DNA of 64,000 nt, taken from the NCBI GenBank assembly GCA_039805865.1, contig JBDLTI010000003.1, forward strand, positions 1-64,000. The letters run 5' to 3'. A model generated the notes under the pieces. The model did no database searches, was not told the origin of the DNA, and saw only the letters and a list, made by a program, of their open reading frames with translations. Within the stretch, counting starts at the first letter, position 1. Every line of letters starts with the position of its first letter. The translations under genes and the position numbers were made by a program. Of the stretch, positions 16,969 to 25,548 are shown one piece after another. The DNA is from Fluviibacter sp039805865. GTDB taxonomy: Bacteria; Pseudomonadota; Gammaproteobacteria; Burkholderiales; Rhodocyclaceae.

Positions 16969-19900
16969 TACAAGTGAGAAGGGTCTGGAGACACTAATCG
17001 TTCGGCATTTGACCGGCGAAAACGAGCCAGCGCCGTCCCTGACCTCTAAAGATATCGTGCCTTGGCCTCAGCAGGTGTGGCGTACTAGTGGGCTTGCCCC
17101 GTATGCCGTAGGCGGCTATACCCAGGGTAAACCGACAAACTACAACCGTGACGTAGCGCTTGACGTAGTGCAGCTATTGGCTTTCCTGCAAGATACACAG
17201 CCGGAAGCTGTTAATACACTGGAACTAGTTAGTGAAGGCATCAAGTGCACGCAATTTCTACACCGTGTCCAAGGCGAAATCGCCAAACGTGGGGTAGTGG
17301 ATGTGTTGCGCAAGGGTGTCAGCCATGGACCGTTGCACGTCGACTTGTACAAGTTGCTACCAACGCCGGGTAATGCCAGTGCTGCTGAAAACTTCGGCAA
17401 GAATATATTCAGCGTTACTCGCCAGTTGCGTTACAGCAACGACGAATCGCAACGGTCGCTGGACATGGCGATCTTTATCAATGGGTTGCCGGTGCTGACC
17501 TTCGAGCTGAAAAACTCGCTCACCAAGCAGACTGTTGCTGATGCCGTAACGCAATACCAGACTGACCGCAATCCAAATGAATTGTTGTTCCAGCTGGGTC
17601 GATGCGTAGCGCATATCGCTCTTGACGATGCAGAGGTGCGGTTCTGTACGCACCTTACAGGTAAGACATCGTGGTTTCTGCCATTTAACCAGGGGTGGTG
17701 CCATGGCGCGGGAAATCCACCCAACCCACTTGGTTTGAAAACTGACTATCTTTGGAAGCAGGTGCTGCTGAAGGAATCGTTGGCAAATATCATCGAGAAC
17801 TTCACACAGGTGGTTGAGGAAGAAGACGAAAAGGGTAGAAAACGACGGAAACAGATCTTCCCGCGCTTTCATCAATTACGTACCGTGCGTGCACTGTTAC
17901 GCCGCGTCAGTGAAGACGGTGTTGGCAAGCGTTATTTGGTTCAACACTCGGCGGGTAGCGGTAAGAGCAACACGATTGCTTGGCTCGCACATCAATTGGT
18001 TGAGCTTAAGAGCATAGCCGACCCAATGAAGGCGCAGTTCGATTCAATTATTGTCATTACGGATCGCCGGGCATTAGATACCCAGATTGCCAGGACGATT
18101 AAGAGCTACGACCATGTTGCCTCTATTTTTGGCCATTCTGAGGATGCTGCCGAGTTACGTACCTTCTTACATAAAGGTAAGAAGATCATTGTTACAACTG
18201 TACAGAAATTCCCCTTCATTCTCGATGAACTTGGCGACCTAAGCGGTAAAAATTTTGCGCTGTTGATTGATGAAGCGCACTCTAGTCAGGGCGGCAAGAC
18301 TACGGCGAAGATGCACATGGCACTTTCTGGCAATATCAGCGCTGATTCTGTTGATGATGAGACCGAAGAGGAATCTGTTGAGGATGCCGTCAATAGGATG
18401 ATTGAGTCGCGCAAGATGTTGCCCAATGCCAGCTACTTTGCCTTCACAGCCACTCCCAAGAATCGCACATTGGAATTGTTTGGTGAACGATATGTTGAAG
18501 GAAGTAATGTTCACTTTCGTTCACCCGAGGAACTAACCTACACCACGAAGCAAGCGATTCAGGAAGGGTTTATTCTTGACGTGATTGCAAACTACACGCC
18601 CGTGGAAAGCTTCTACCACGTAGCGAAGACGGTAGAGGACGATCCGAATTTTGACAAAGTAAAGGCGCTAAAGAAGATCCGACATTACGTTGAATCTCAC
18701 GATAAGGCCATCCGGAAGAAGGCCGAAATCATGGTCGACCATTTCATGGCGCAGGTGGCAGGCAAACAAAAGATTGGTGGTAAGGCGCGAGGAATGGTCG
18801 TTTGTAATGGGATCGCGCGAGCTATTGATTATTACCATGAAATAACTGATTACCTTGCTTCGATAAAAAGTCCTTACAAGGCTATTGTTGCCTATTCGGG
18901 CGATTTTGAAATTGGTGGCGTGAAGAAGACTGAGGCAGATCTCAATGGGTTCCCGAGCAAAGATATACCGGCTAAGCTGAAAATAGATCCTTATCGTTTT
19001 TTGATTGTTGCCAATAAGTTTGTTACAGGCTTCGATGAACCGCTACTACACACGATGTATGTGGATAAGCCTTTGGCAGGGGTTCTGGCGGTCCAAACCC
19101 TTTCACGCCTGAACCGTGCACACCCGCAGAAGCGTGATACTTTTGTACTAGACTTTGCAGATAACGCTGAGGCAGTAAAGCTTGCTTTCCAAGACTATTA
19201 CCGAGCCACTATTCAAACCGGTGAAACAGATCCTAATAAGCTACACGATCTGAAAAATGACCTCGACGCAAAGCAAGTGTATAGCAGTCAGCAACTCGAA
19301 GATTTGGTGATGCTTTACGTCTCTGGCGCAGAGCGGGACAAGCTTGACCCTATTCTCGATCTTTGTGTTGCCGAATATATCGAAAAACTTAATGAAGATG
19401 ATCAAGTTGAGTTTAAAGGCAAGGCCAAGAGCTTTGTGCGTAGCTATAACTTTCTCGCTGCAATCCTGACATATGGCCAACCAGCCTGGGAAAAACTTGC
19501 AATCTTCTTAAATTTCTTGATTCCAAAACTGCCGGCTCCGAAGGAAGAAGACCTTTCTAGGGGTGTGCTGGAAGCCATCGATATGGATAGCTACAGGGTC
19601 GACGCACGAGCATCGTTACGGTTGTCGATGGATGATGTGGATGGTTTTGTCGAACCGCCTCCGACGGGTGGCGGTGGCCGTGGTTCGGCTGAAATCGACA
19701 AGCTTTCAAACATCATAAAAGCCTTTAACGACTTGTTTGGCAACATCGAGTGGAAAGACGGCGATAAGATCCGGAAGGTTATTACTGAAGAGATACCTGA
19801 ACGGGTGGCGCAAGACAAGGCCTACCAGAATGCTCAGGCCAATTCCGACAAGCAAAACGCCAAGCTGGAACACGACAAAGCGCTGAATCGTGTAGTGCTT

Positions 19901-20038
19901 GAATTTCTATCTGATCACACAGAGTTGTTCAAGCAGTTTAGTGATAACCCCAATTTCAAGCGCTGGTTAACGGACACGGTCTTTGACGTAACCTATCGGC
20001 CTAATGATCTAGATAGCAGACCTCCAAGCCACATTTGA
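16955..20038 (+). CDS. hsdR: type I restriction-modification system, endonuclease/translocase HsdR
   Basis: 1027 residues, full length. The nuclease domain shows D...ELK in MAIFINGLPVLTFELKNSL (near 170-190), then QYQTDR. The SF2 translocase has Walker A HSAGSGKSN near 331, LLIDEAHSS near 439, FAFTATPKN (motif III) and QTLSRLNRAHP (motif VI) near 710. The C-terminal helical part that binds the methylase is present. It cuts DNA lacking methylation at HsdS targets after ATP-driven translocation. The gene begins inside the end of hsdS, with GGAGG ahead of the ATG. All three subunits look intact, so the system is probably active. Confidence 0.96.
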   Translation: MSTTDTSEKGLETLIVRHLTGENEPAPSLTSKDIVPWPQQVWRTSGLAPYAVGGYTQGKPTNYNRDVALDVVQLLAFLQDTQPEAVNTLELVSEGIKCTQFLHRVQGEIAKRGVVDVLRKGVSHGPLHVDLYKLLPTPGNASAAENFGKNIFSVTRQLRYSNDESQRSLDMAIFINGLPVLTFELKNSLTKQTVADAVTQYQTDRNPNELLFQLGRCVAHIALDDAEVRFCTHLTGKTSWFLPFNQGWCHGAGNPPNPLGLKTDYLWKQVLLKESLANIIENFTQVVEEEDEKGRKRRKQIFPRFHQLRTVRALLRRVSEDGVGKRYLVQHSAGSGKSNTIAWLAHQLVELKSIADPMKAQFDSIIVITDRRALDTQIARTIKSYDHVASIFGHSEDAAELRTFLHKGKKIIVTTVQKFPFILDELGDLSGKNFALLIDEAHSSQGGKTTAKMHMALSGNISADSVDDETEEESVEDAVNRMIESRKMLPNASYFAFTATPKNRTLELFGERYVEGSNVHFRSPEELTYTTKQAIQEGFILDVIANYTPVESFYHVAKTVEDDPNFDKVKALKKIRHYVESHDKAIRKKAEIMVDHFMAQVAGKQKIGGKARGMVVCNGIARAIDYYHEITDYLASIKSPYKAIVAYSGDFEIGGVKKTEADLNGFPSKDIPAKLKIDPYRFLIVANKFVTGFDEPLLHTMYVDKPLAGVLAVQTLSRLNRAHPQKRDTFVLDFADNAEAVKLAFQDYYRATIQTGETDPNKLHDLKNDLDAKQVYSSQQLEDLVMLYVSGAERDKLDPILDLCVAEYIEKLNEDDQVEFKGKAKSFVRSYNFLAAILTYGQPAWEKLAIFLNFLIPKLPAPKEEDLSRGVLEAIDMDSYRVDARASLRLSMDDVDGFVEPPPTGGGGRGSAEIDKLSNIIKAFNDLFGNIEWKDGDKIRKVITEEIPERVAQDKAYQNAQANSDKQNAKLEHDKALNRVVLEFLSDHTELFKQFSDNPNFKRWLTDTVFDVTYRPNDLDSRPPSHI

Positions 20039-20114
20039 TCTTATATACATAGAACCTTGGCGTTGCCAAACTGTGCGTCATCGGATGAGAGACTGGAGCT
20101 TTTAGAATTGGCCT

Positions 20115-20576
20115 ATGAACACTAAACCTCTGATGATTAGCTTCGATTGCCAGGAAGAGGGCATCCTGGTGCTGCCCTTTGGTCGGGACGAAGATTTTGA
20201 AGTTCACTTTTTTATTACAGAGAATGGCATCAACTACAACGGTGACTGGTTGCCGGTAAACATCAGCGATTTAGCGGCTGAGGTGATGAAGCAAGTGCCA
20301 CAGGGCTCACTCTATGAGCGTATGGCTGATGCGGTAAGTGTTGGGTTTCTCTTCGCGAGTCACGGGCAGCCAGATGTGATGGAACAGCTGCGAAAGTATT
20401 GTCTTGAAGATGCGTGTGTTGAAGAGATCGAAGCCTGGCAGCAATGTCATGCGGTGGCGGAGAAGCTCGACCACTATAAACCGGCTTCGGGTAGCGGTTA
20501 TTGCCTAGAGGATGAAGACATTATCAAGGATGACAGTTACCGCTTGCTCATGGAGAAGTATGGGGTAGCGTACTAA
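20115..20576 (+). CDS. hypothetical protein, cytoplasmic
   Basis: 153 residues, acidic, no signal peptide or membrane segment and no recognised motif. The first 60 residues look like beta strands (LMISFDCQEEGILVLPFGR, FEVHFFITENGINYNG), the rest helical with several cysteines (residues 96, 101, 110, 127). It starts 76 bp after hsdR on the same strand and lies before the toxin remnant. It could be a system accessory or cargo of the island; nothing in the sequence decides. Confidence 0.6.
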   Translation: MNTKPLMISFDCQEEGILVLPFGRDEDFEVHFFITENGINYNGDWLPVNISDLAAEVMKQVPQGSLYERMADAVSVGFLFASHGQPDVMEQLRKYCLEDACVEEIEAWQQCHAVAEKLDHYKPASGSGYCLEDEDIIKDDSYRLLMEKYGVAY

Positions 20577-20644
20577 GTATCAGCTTCAGGGTCGTCAGCT
20601 AGCTGTGTCATCTGGCGAGGTAACGCGGCGAGTGTCTGTCCTAG

Positions 20645-20827
20645 TCGTCGCCCCTAATATTTATGCGCAGCCGTCGAAGAGATGATTCATGGATTTCATC
20701 GAAAGAATTAGCCGCATTACGGAAGTATGGTGCGGATTTGTTGAATCTGACTGAAGCCCAGTTAGATAGAGCAATTGTAGAAGGTGCATTAGTGGAGATC
20801 TGTCATGACCAAGACTGCCAAGCGTAA
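20645..20827 (+). pseudogene. remnant of a RelE-like toxin (C-terminal part only)
   Basis: An open stretch of about 60 codons (stop codon at 20642-20644, ATG at 20663) encodes SSKELAALRKYGADLLNLTE followed by QLDRAIVEGALVEICHD. That matches the C-terminal helix region of RelE/HigB-family toxins of about 110 residues that pair with NadS/HigA-like antitoxins. The catalytic N-terminal two thirds are missing: the 85 bp upstream do not encode them in any frame I can follow. It overlaps the antitoxin start by 23 bp, as an intact toxin gene would. The pair is therefore a decayed toxin-antitoxin locus. Confidence 0.72.
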
Positions 20828-21134
20828 ACCTCAAAGCCCTATCATGTCTGCCGTACATGAGGGGGCTTTAGATTTGCACCGACTAGGCTTTATCGATAAG
20901 CGCAAGATGCAGGAATATGATGCACTTTGTCTGGAGCCCATCCCCGATTATGATTGCGATCAAATCAGAAACCTGCGCACCCGATTAAACCTTAGTCAGC
21001 CAGTATTCGCAGCTGTGTTGAATACCACGCTGTCTACCGTGGTTCAGTGGGAAGGTGGCAAAAAGCACCCGCGAGGCACATCGCTCAAGTTGCTGAACCT
21101 GGTTGATCGCAAAGGGTTGGAAGCCGTTCTTTAG
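20805..21134 (+). CDS. helix-turn-helix antitoxin (NadS/HigA-like), orphan
   Basis: 109 residues. The C-terminal XRE-type helix-turn-helix reads IRNLRTRLNLSQPVFAAVLNTTLSTVVQWEGGKKHPRG (in overlapping parts near residues 55-90), closing with LKLLNLVDRKGLEAV, typical of antitoxins of this class, which repress their own promoter and bind the toxin. The N-terminal half (SAVHEGALDLHRLGFIDKRK) is the usual neutralising region. Its toxin is truncated, so it is now an orphan that may still act as a regulator. It stops 7 bp before the convergent lipoprotein gene and marks the far end of the island. Confidence 0.85.
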   Translation: MTKTAKRKPQSPIMSAVHEGALDLHRLGFIDKRKMQEYDALCLEPIPDYDCDQIRNLRTRLNLSQPVFAAVLNTTLSTVVQWEGGKKHPRGTSLKLLNLVDRKGLEAVL

Positions 21135-21141
21135 TTTCTGG

Positions 21142-21687
21142 CTATGGGTTCTCGAAAGAACCATCACCTGTCCAGGGTTCACAGTAGGTGGAGTACATGC
21201 CGCCACGCTGGTAGAAGGGATCAGGCCAGATTTCGGTAGTTTTAACGAGCAGGGTGTCTGCGTCAAAGCTCACGGTGAAGGCCATACGCAGTAAGCTGGA
21301 ATCGCACCAGCCCCAGTTCCAGTCTAGGGCATTCTTTTGCGGGAAACGGTAGGTATCCCGATAGGGCCCCAGTATTTTGAGCACTTGCGCCTGTGTGTCG
21401 CCCACTTTGATTTCTGTGAAGTGTTTGAGGTCGAGCACCTGCTCTTTGCGCGTCATTTTGCCGCTGTCATCGAAATACACCATGAAGCTCACCCAGCCGG
21501 CAGGGCCGCGTGGGTAAGCGAGTTGTTGCACTTGTCCTTGCGGATTCTTCCAGACCATGGCGGGTACGCCCATGGTGGACTCAACGTCAGCTACGTTAGC
21601 AACGCCGGGTTTTAAGCCGGCACCACTATAAGAGGCGCACCCAACAAGCATTAGTCCCGCAAGAAAATGTGTGAGTAGGTATTTCAT
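21142..21687 (-). CDS. lipoprotein, SmpA/BamE-like
   Basis: 181 residues with a lipoprotein signal and lipobox LVGC (cysteine near residue 17). The following 60 residues (KPGVANVADVESTMGVPAMV) resemble the SmpA/OmlA fold seen in BamE, and a second such motif (IKVGDTQAQVLKILGPY) follows near residue 95, which suggests two repeats. A surface or periplasmic anchor role in the outer membrane is likely; the exact function is unknown. The start overlaps the end of the potassium channel gene (ATGA), so the two are co-translated. Confidence 0.82.
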   Translation of the reverse strand: MKYLLTHFLAGLMLVGCASYSGAGLKPGVANVADVESTMGVPAMVWKNPQGQVQQLAYPRGPAGWVSFMVYFDDSGKMTRKEQVLDLKHFTEIKVGDTQAQVLKILGPYRDTYRFPQKNALDWNWGWCDSSLLRMAFTVSFDADTLLVKTTEIWPDPFYQRGGMYSTYCEPWTGDGSFENP

Positions 21688-23390
21688 GAGTTCAGGTATT
21701 TGCCTAACCAGCTACCTGTTTCCGCGTGGCCCGTGATGATGTAGCTCAATGCGTTGGCATAACTGCCGGTGAGCTTTTGCTCGTTCCAGGCCTCGCGTGA
21801 ACCTGCCCAGATGATTTTGTCACCACTATGCAGGGGCAAATCAGACGCTGGACACAAGATCAGTTGGCCAGCACGTTCCAGCATCAGTGGCATTAATTTC
21901 AATGGATTATCCCGGTTCCTGTTTGAGGTCATCATGACAGATAGGGGAATAGGGGACGCTAAGTTTTGTAGGGCGTGATTGAGTGCAGGGGTTTTGATAC
22001 GGTTGATACGTGTTGTCCAGACATAGGGGACAAGACCAGAACAAGCTGGTGCAAGCGATTCGAGCAGATTTGTGGCCCACTCGGCTGACTGTTTTTCTAC
22101 TTCACGAATAAACCGCGACAGCATGGGGGTTGTCAGGTAACTCAGGCAGGCATGCGCCACTGTCTGCGTTGTCACCATGGTGAGATTGGCGTCAAATGTT
22201 TCAAAGAGTGCAGAGTTACCTGAGCTGCTCTGACGCATAACGATGAACAGATCTGGATTGAGTTCGCGTGCGGTTATGGCAATAGATAGGTTGTTGATGT
22301 CATTGTCTGACGCAGCAACCAGGCCAACGGCATCCTTGATGCCGGCATCGATGAGCGGGTTGGCTTCAGTGCCAGCGCTGACGATACTGATATGGTCATC
22401 AGGGCTGGTTGGTCGTGGATCGATGATCCGTACGTTGTCATGTAGGCCCATGTTGTCCAGACGCTGCACAATGGCACGTCCGAAGTGGCCATAGCCGCAA
22501 ATGATCCACTTACCGGTAGGGGGTTCGTGTAGTTCCGGTAGTGGGGTTCCCGGAACACGTGTTAACCATTCCACCAATTGGTAGCTCGGGGGGCTGCGCA
22601 TCGCGAGTGCTAGCCTGCGAGCATATAGGGTGTAGGGATCGACCACAAAATTGGTGCCGAATGACGCCATGTTTGAAGCCGTCGCCGCATGTTCGGCGCG
22701 GGCAATGATGGGAATGCCGGGGTTGAGTAGCCGGACTGTCATGGCAATGGCCAGGTTGGCCTCGTCACTGTTGGTAACGGCTAATACGGCTTTACAGCGT
22801 GCGTGTTTTAGCCCGGCTATGAGGAGCGTTTCTGGAATCTGGGCATCGGCGTGAAGTGCCGGCACATCTGCCTGGTAGTCGCCAAGTTCCAGTTCCTGCA
22901 GGGGTTCTGCACGAACATCCAGCACAACAAAGCGCATCTGAACTTGATCCAGTGTTTTGGATATAAGCGAACCTGTTTCGCCCAGGCCGCAGATGATGCA
23001 GAAAGGTTCGGTAAGATTTTTTACCTTTCGGTTGAAGCGGCTTCGTGCCAGGGCGCGTTGTAACCCCTCATCTTTAAGCAGGTTGAGGATGCTGAGGATG
23101 GAATAGGACCAACCGATAACGGTGAGGTAAATACAGACGGTGACCCAGAAACGCTGTGCATAGGAAAATGCGTTAGGAATTTCGCCAAAGCCAATCGTTG
23201 TGGCTGTGTAACTGATGAAGTAAAACGCATCAAAGAATGTCATGGGCGCTGTTGCAGCGCCGTTTGCATCAATACCGGGAACCAGGACGAGGCCGAAGAT
23301 CGATACCGCATAAATTAGGATCATAACGATCAGCGGCGTTCTCATCCGGCGAAGGACAAGAAATAGTACGCTGTCGTTGACGATGCTCAT
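21684..23390 (-). CDS. potassium channel with two RCK (TrkA-N) domains
   Basis: 568 residues. Membrane helix 1 (about 18-38), pore loop with filter TTIGFGEIP (near 65-73) and helix 2 (82-105) form a 2TM channel. The filter is TIGFG where most potassium channels have TVGYG; GFG is a known tolerated variant. Two RCK domains follow. The first has the Rossmann motif CGLGETG near 136 and the second CGYGHFGRA near 300, plus a C-terminal part (TrkA-C-like). These bind nucleotide or ions and gate the pore. It begins the minus-strand group that includes the lipoprotein; upstream comes the small membrane protein gene. The selectivity is inferred, not shown. Confidence 0.88.
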   Translation of the reverse strand: MSIVNDSVLFLVLRRMRTPLIVMILIYAVSIFGLVLVPGIDANGAATAPMTFFDAFYFISYTATTIGFGEIPNAFSYAQRFWVTVCIYLTVIGWSYSILSILNLLKDEGLQRALARSRFNRKVKNLTEPFCIICGLGETGSLISKTLDQVQMRFVVLDVRAEPLQELELGDYQADVPALHADAQIPETLLIAGLKHARCKAVLAVTNSDEANLAIAMTVRLLNPGIPIIARAEHAATASNMASFGTNFVVDPYTLYARRLALAMRSPPSYQLVEWLTRVPGTPLPELHEPPTGKWIICGYGHFGRAIVQRLDNMGLHDNVRIIDPRPTSPDDHISIVSAGTEANPLIDAGIKDAVGLVAASDNDINNLSIAITARELNPDLFIVMRQSSSGNSALFETFDANLTMVTTQTVAHACLSYLTTPMLSRFIREVEKQSAEWATNLLESLAPACSGLVPYVWTTRINRIKTPALNHALQNLASPIPLSVMMTSNRNRDNPLKLMPLMLERAGQLILCPASDLPLHSGDKIIWAGSREAWNEQKLTGSYANALSYIITGHAETGSWLGKYLNS

Positions 23391-23412
23391 GACCGTTGTT
23401 TGCCCGAGGGTT

Positions 23413-23796
23413 CTATCGGCGCATCATCAGTGTTTCTGCAATCAGCAGAATCACCGACACCACATTGGCGAACAGGGCGCCGCCGGATAGCGAGACAACG
23501 CTGGCTGTGATTTCCGGGGTCATACCCAGACCCAGGACATGCACGGCAAAGCCCCAGGTCACTGCAGCGGCGATGAGTTGTAGATCAGCTACCAGACTTG
23601 TGGCCAGGTGAATGGCGCCAATCTGGGTGCGGTCACCGAACTTCAGGGTCGTGGCAATGAGGTTAACAACGATTGCGGCAAATAATTCGTAGATGTGGTG
23701 GAGCTCTGGTCGGGCAATGTCACCGATAAAGAATCCGAAGTTGAGCGTTGCCGCCAGGACAATAAAGAAACCAAAGACGACTTTTTCCAGATTCAT
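23413..23796 (-). CDS. small integral membrane protein (DUF6394-like)
   Basis: 127 residues, almost entirely hydrophobic with four likely membrane helices. The stretch DRTQIGAIHLATSLVADLQL separates helices 2 and 3. I recall similar proteins annotated as DUF6394 in betaproteobacteria, though I cannot search here. It ends 22 bp before the start of the potassium channel on the same strand, so it is the first gene of that operon and may assist or regulate ion flux (inference). Function unknown. Confidence 0.7.
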   Translation of the reverse strand: MNLEKVVFGFFIVLAATLNFGFFIGDIARPELHHIYELFAAIVVNLIATTLKFGDRTQIGAIHLATSLVADLQLIAAAVTWGFAVHVLGLGMTPEITASVVSLSGGALFANVVSVILLIAETLMMRR

Positions 23797-23855
23797 GACT
23801 GAGCCTCAATATTTGTAGCGTTAACATTTTAATTATAGGCCTTGCTCGCACCCCG

Positions 23856-24617
23856 TTATAGGAAAAGAAGCTTGAGCCCAATAATGATGGTGGTGGCTTC
23901 AAATGCCCTTTTAACGAGCGTGTTTCCCTGGCGAATGGCCATATGGCTGCCTAAATAGCCACCGATGATTGAACCGATAATCAGTGCCGGTAACCAGTCC
24001 CATGCAATATCACCGGCCAAACCCAGAACAAAGGCACCTGTCCCATTCCATACGAGGCCGCAAAGAACCAAGGTGTAGGCAATAGCGCGTTTGTAATCCA
24101 TGCCGAAGTGGCGAATTAGCCAGATCGTGAGGAATAAACCGCTACCCGAGGTGATTGATCCGTTGAGAAAACCAACCACAAAGAGTCCGGCCATGCCTTG
24201 CCAAAGTCCTGCGCCATGCCAGTTCTTGGGTGTGTATTCGATACCGAGTTTCGGTTTGAATATCGAATAAATACCCAGGCTGATAGTTAACAACCCCAGG
24301 GTCATTAGCGCTTCTTTTTCTGGTGCTTTAAGGATTAATGATGCACCCAGGATGACGCCGGGAATACCTGACCCCAGAATGATGAGTGAGGCTCTACGTT
24401 CAAGATGGCTTTCTCTTATATGGCGCAAAATGGCGCCAACACCCAGAAACACGCTGGCCACTTTATGGGTTGCTAAAGCAGCTGCGAAACTCAGGCCCAG
24501 GAAAATCAATATCGGAAACTGGATAAGACCTACGCCACCGCCAGATAGGGCAGAAAAGAAGTTGGCAACGATAGCCGTGCCAAAAAGTATGGCCTGATGG
24601 GCCAGATCGAGCGTCAT
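23856..24617 (-). CDS. TSUP-family transporter (TauE/SafE, sulfite exporter-like)
   Basis: 253 residues with eight hydrophobic segments in two repeats, each opening with glycine-rich motifs: SALSGGGVGLIQFPILIFLG near 22-42 and NGSITSGSGLFLTIWLIRHFG near 152-172. The family moves sulfite, sulfoacetate or similar organosulfur anions across the inner membrane, and the substrate cannot be assigned. A gap of about 60 bp separates it from the next gene on the same strand. A start 68 bp from the divergent membrane gene at 24686 leaves room for a shared promoter zone, where no clear elements are seen. Confidence 0.88.
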   Translation of the reverse strand: MTLDLAHQAILFGTAIVANFFSALSGGGVGLIQFPILIFLGLSFAAALATHKVASVFLGVGAILRHIRESHLERRASLIILGSGIPGVILGASLILKAPEKEALMTLGLLTISLGIYSIFKPKLGIEYTPKNWHGAGLWQGMAGLFVVGFLNGSITSGSGLFLTIWLIRHFGMDYKRAIAYTLVLCGLVWNGTGAFVLGLAGDIAWDWLPALIIGSIIGGYLGSHMAIRQGNTLVKRAFEATTIIIGLKLLFL

Positions 24618-24685
24618 GGGGTTAATGCCTAGGTGATAAGTCGTTATTATACGGAGCTTGAACGATCAATCTAATTCGAGCCGAC

Positions 24686-25051
24686 ATGCGTATACCCGAG
24701 ATAATCGCCTTCGAACGACTCAGTGAGCCTTTGGCAACCCGCCAGGTTTTTGCGGGCCGTTTGCTGCGCTCTATGGTTATAGGCTCTTTGATTGTGGCGA
24801 CTGCACTGTTTGCTGGCATGGCTGGGTACCATGTGTTCGAAGGGTTGAGCTGGATTGATTCCTTTGTGAATGCTGCGATGATTCTGTCTGGTATGGGTGT
24901 TTTGGCTGCGCCTGTGAGTGTGGAAGGCAAGTTGTTTGCCGGCCTCTATGCGATTTTTTGTGGTTTGGTGCTGATTGCTGCGACAGCGATCATGTTTACA
25001 CCGGTAATCCACCGTTTCTTGCATCAGATGCATATGGACGACGAGGATTGA
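24686..25051 (+). CDS. hypothetical inner-membrane protein
   Basis: 121 residues. Basic N-terminus (LLRSM) followed by helix 1 (about 31-52), a hydrophobic segment VNAAMILSGMGVLAAP that resembles a pore loop (62-77) and helix 2 (83-105), then a short acidic tail. The arrangement looks like half of a 2TM ion channel without a TVGYG filter. I do not recognise the family. Its stop shares one base with the tadA start (TGATG), so it is coupled to tadA. A weaker gene call than its neighbours but supported by coupling and hydrophobic pattern. Confidence 0.65.
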   Translation: MRIPEIIAFERLSEPLATRQVFAGRLLRSMVIGSLIVATALFAGMAGYHVFEGLSWIDSFVNAAMILSGMGVLAAPVSVEGKLFAGLYAIFCGLVLIAATAIMFTPVIHRFLHQMHMDDED

Positions 25052-25548
25052 TGCCGGTGACCGACCTGGATTTTATGCAACAGGCGTTAGCGCTTGCCCG
25101 TGAAGCCGCTGGCCTTGATGAGGTTCCCGTGGGGGCTTTGGTGGTTCTTGATGGTCAGGTGATTGGCCGCGGTTTTAATCAACCCATAGGTCGTCATGAT
25201 CCGACGGCGCATGCAGAAATTATGGCGCTCCGTGATGCTGCTATAACGATGGGTAATTACCGTTTGCCGGGTTGTACGTTGTATGTAACGGTTGAGCCTT
25301 GCGCCATGTGCGCAGGGGCTATTCAGCATGCCCGCATTTCGCGAGTCGTTTACGGGACCTCTGAGCCTAAAACGGGCGCCTGCGGCAGCGTGCTGGATCT
25401 GTTCGCCGAACCCAGATTGAATCATCACGCTGAAGTTGAAGCAGGCTTGCTGGCTGAAGAAAGTGCTGCGTTGATTGCGGCATTCTTTCAGCGTCGTCGA
25501 GCAGAAGCGCGTGATCAGCGTGAAGCAAGGAAAAACGATGCAAATTGA
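25051..25548 (+). CDS. tadA: tRNA-specific adenosine deaminase
   Basis: 165 residues. It converts adenosine 34 of tRNA-Arg(ACG) to inosine. The zinc deaminase site is complete: H54-A55-E56 (AHAEIMAL) and P83-C84-x2-C87 (EPCAMCAG). The N-terminus DLDFMQQALALAREAAG and the acid-basic tail fit TadA. The start chosen is the ATG overlapping the upstream stop; a longer upstream extension would run through the previous gene. The next gene begins 11 bp before its stop. Confidence 0.95.
   Translation: MPVTDLDFMQQALALAREAAGLDEVPVGALVVLDGQVIGRGFNQPIGRHDPTAHAEIMALRDAAITMGNYRLPGCTLYVTVEPCAMCAGAIQHARISRVVYGTSEPKTGACGSVLDLFAEPRLNHHAEVEAGLLAEESAALIAAFFQRRRAEARDQREARKNDAN

Larger units (their letters stand above)
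9532..21134. other. accessory island between tRNA-Val and the potassium channel operon
   Basis: Fic, cupin, WYL cassette, hsdMSR, unknown gene and a decayed toxin-antitoxin pair all read on the plus strand and share no role with the core genes on either side. The region lies directly behind the tRNA-Val unit. No integrase, transposase or copy of the tRNA 3' end at the far edge was found, so how it arrived is unresolved. Confidence 0.6.

Noticed and set aside
9394..21142. attachment site repeat of the tRNA-Val 3' end
   Set aside because: No second copy of the T-arm and acceptor sequence (TTCGATCCCAGTACCGCC) seen at the far edge, and no integrase gene present.
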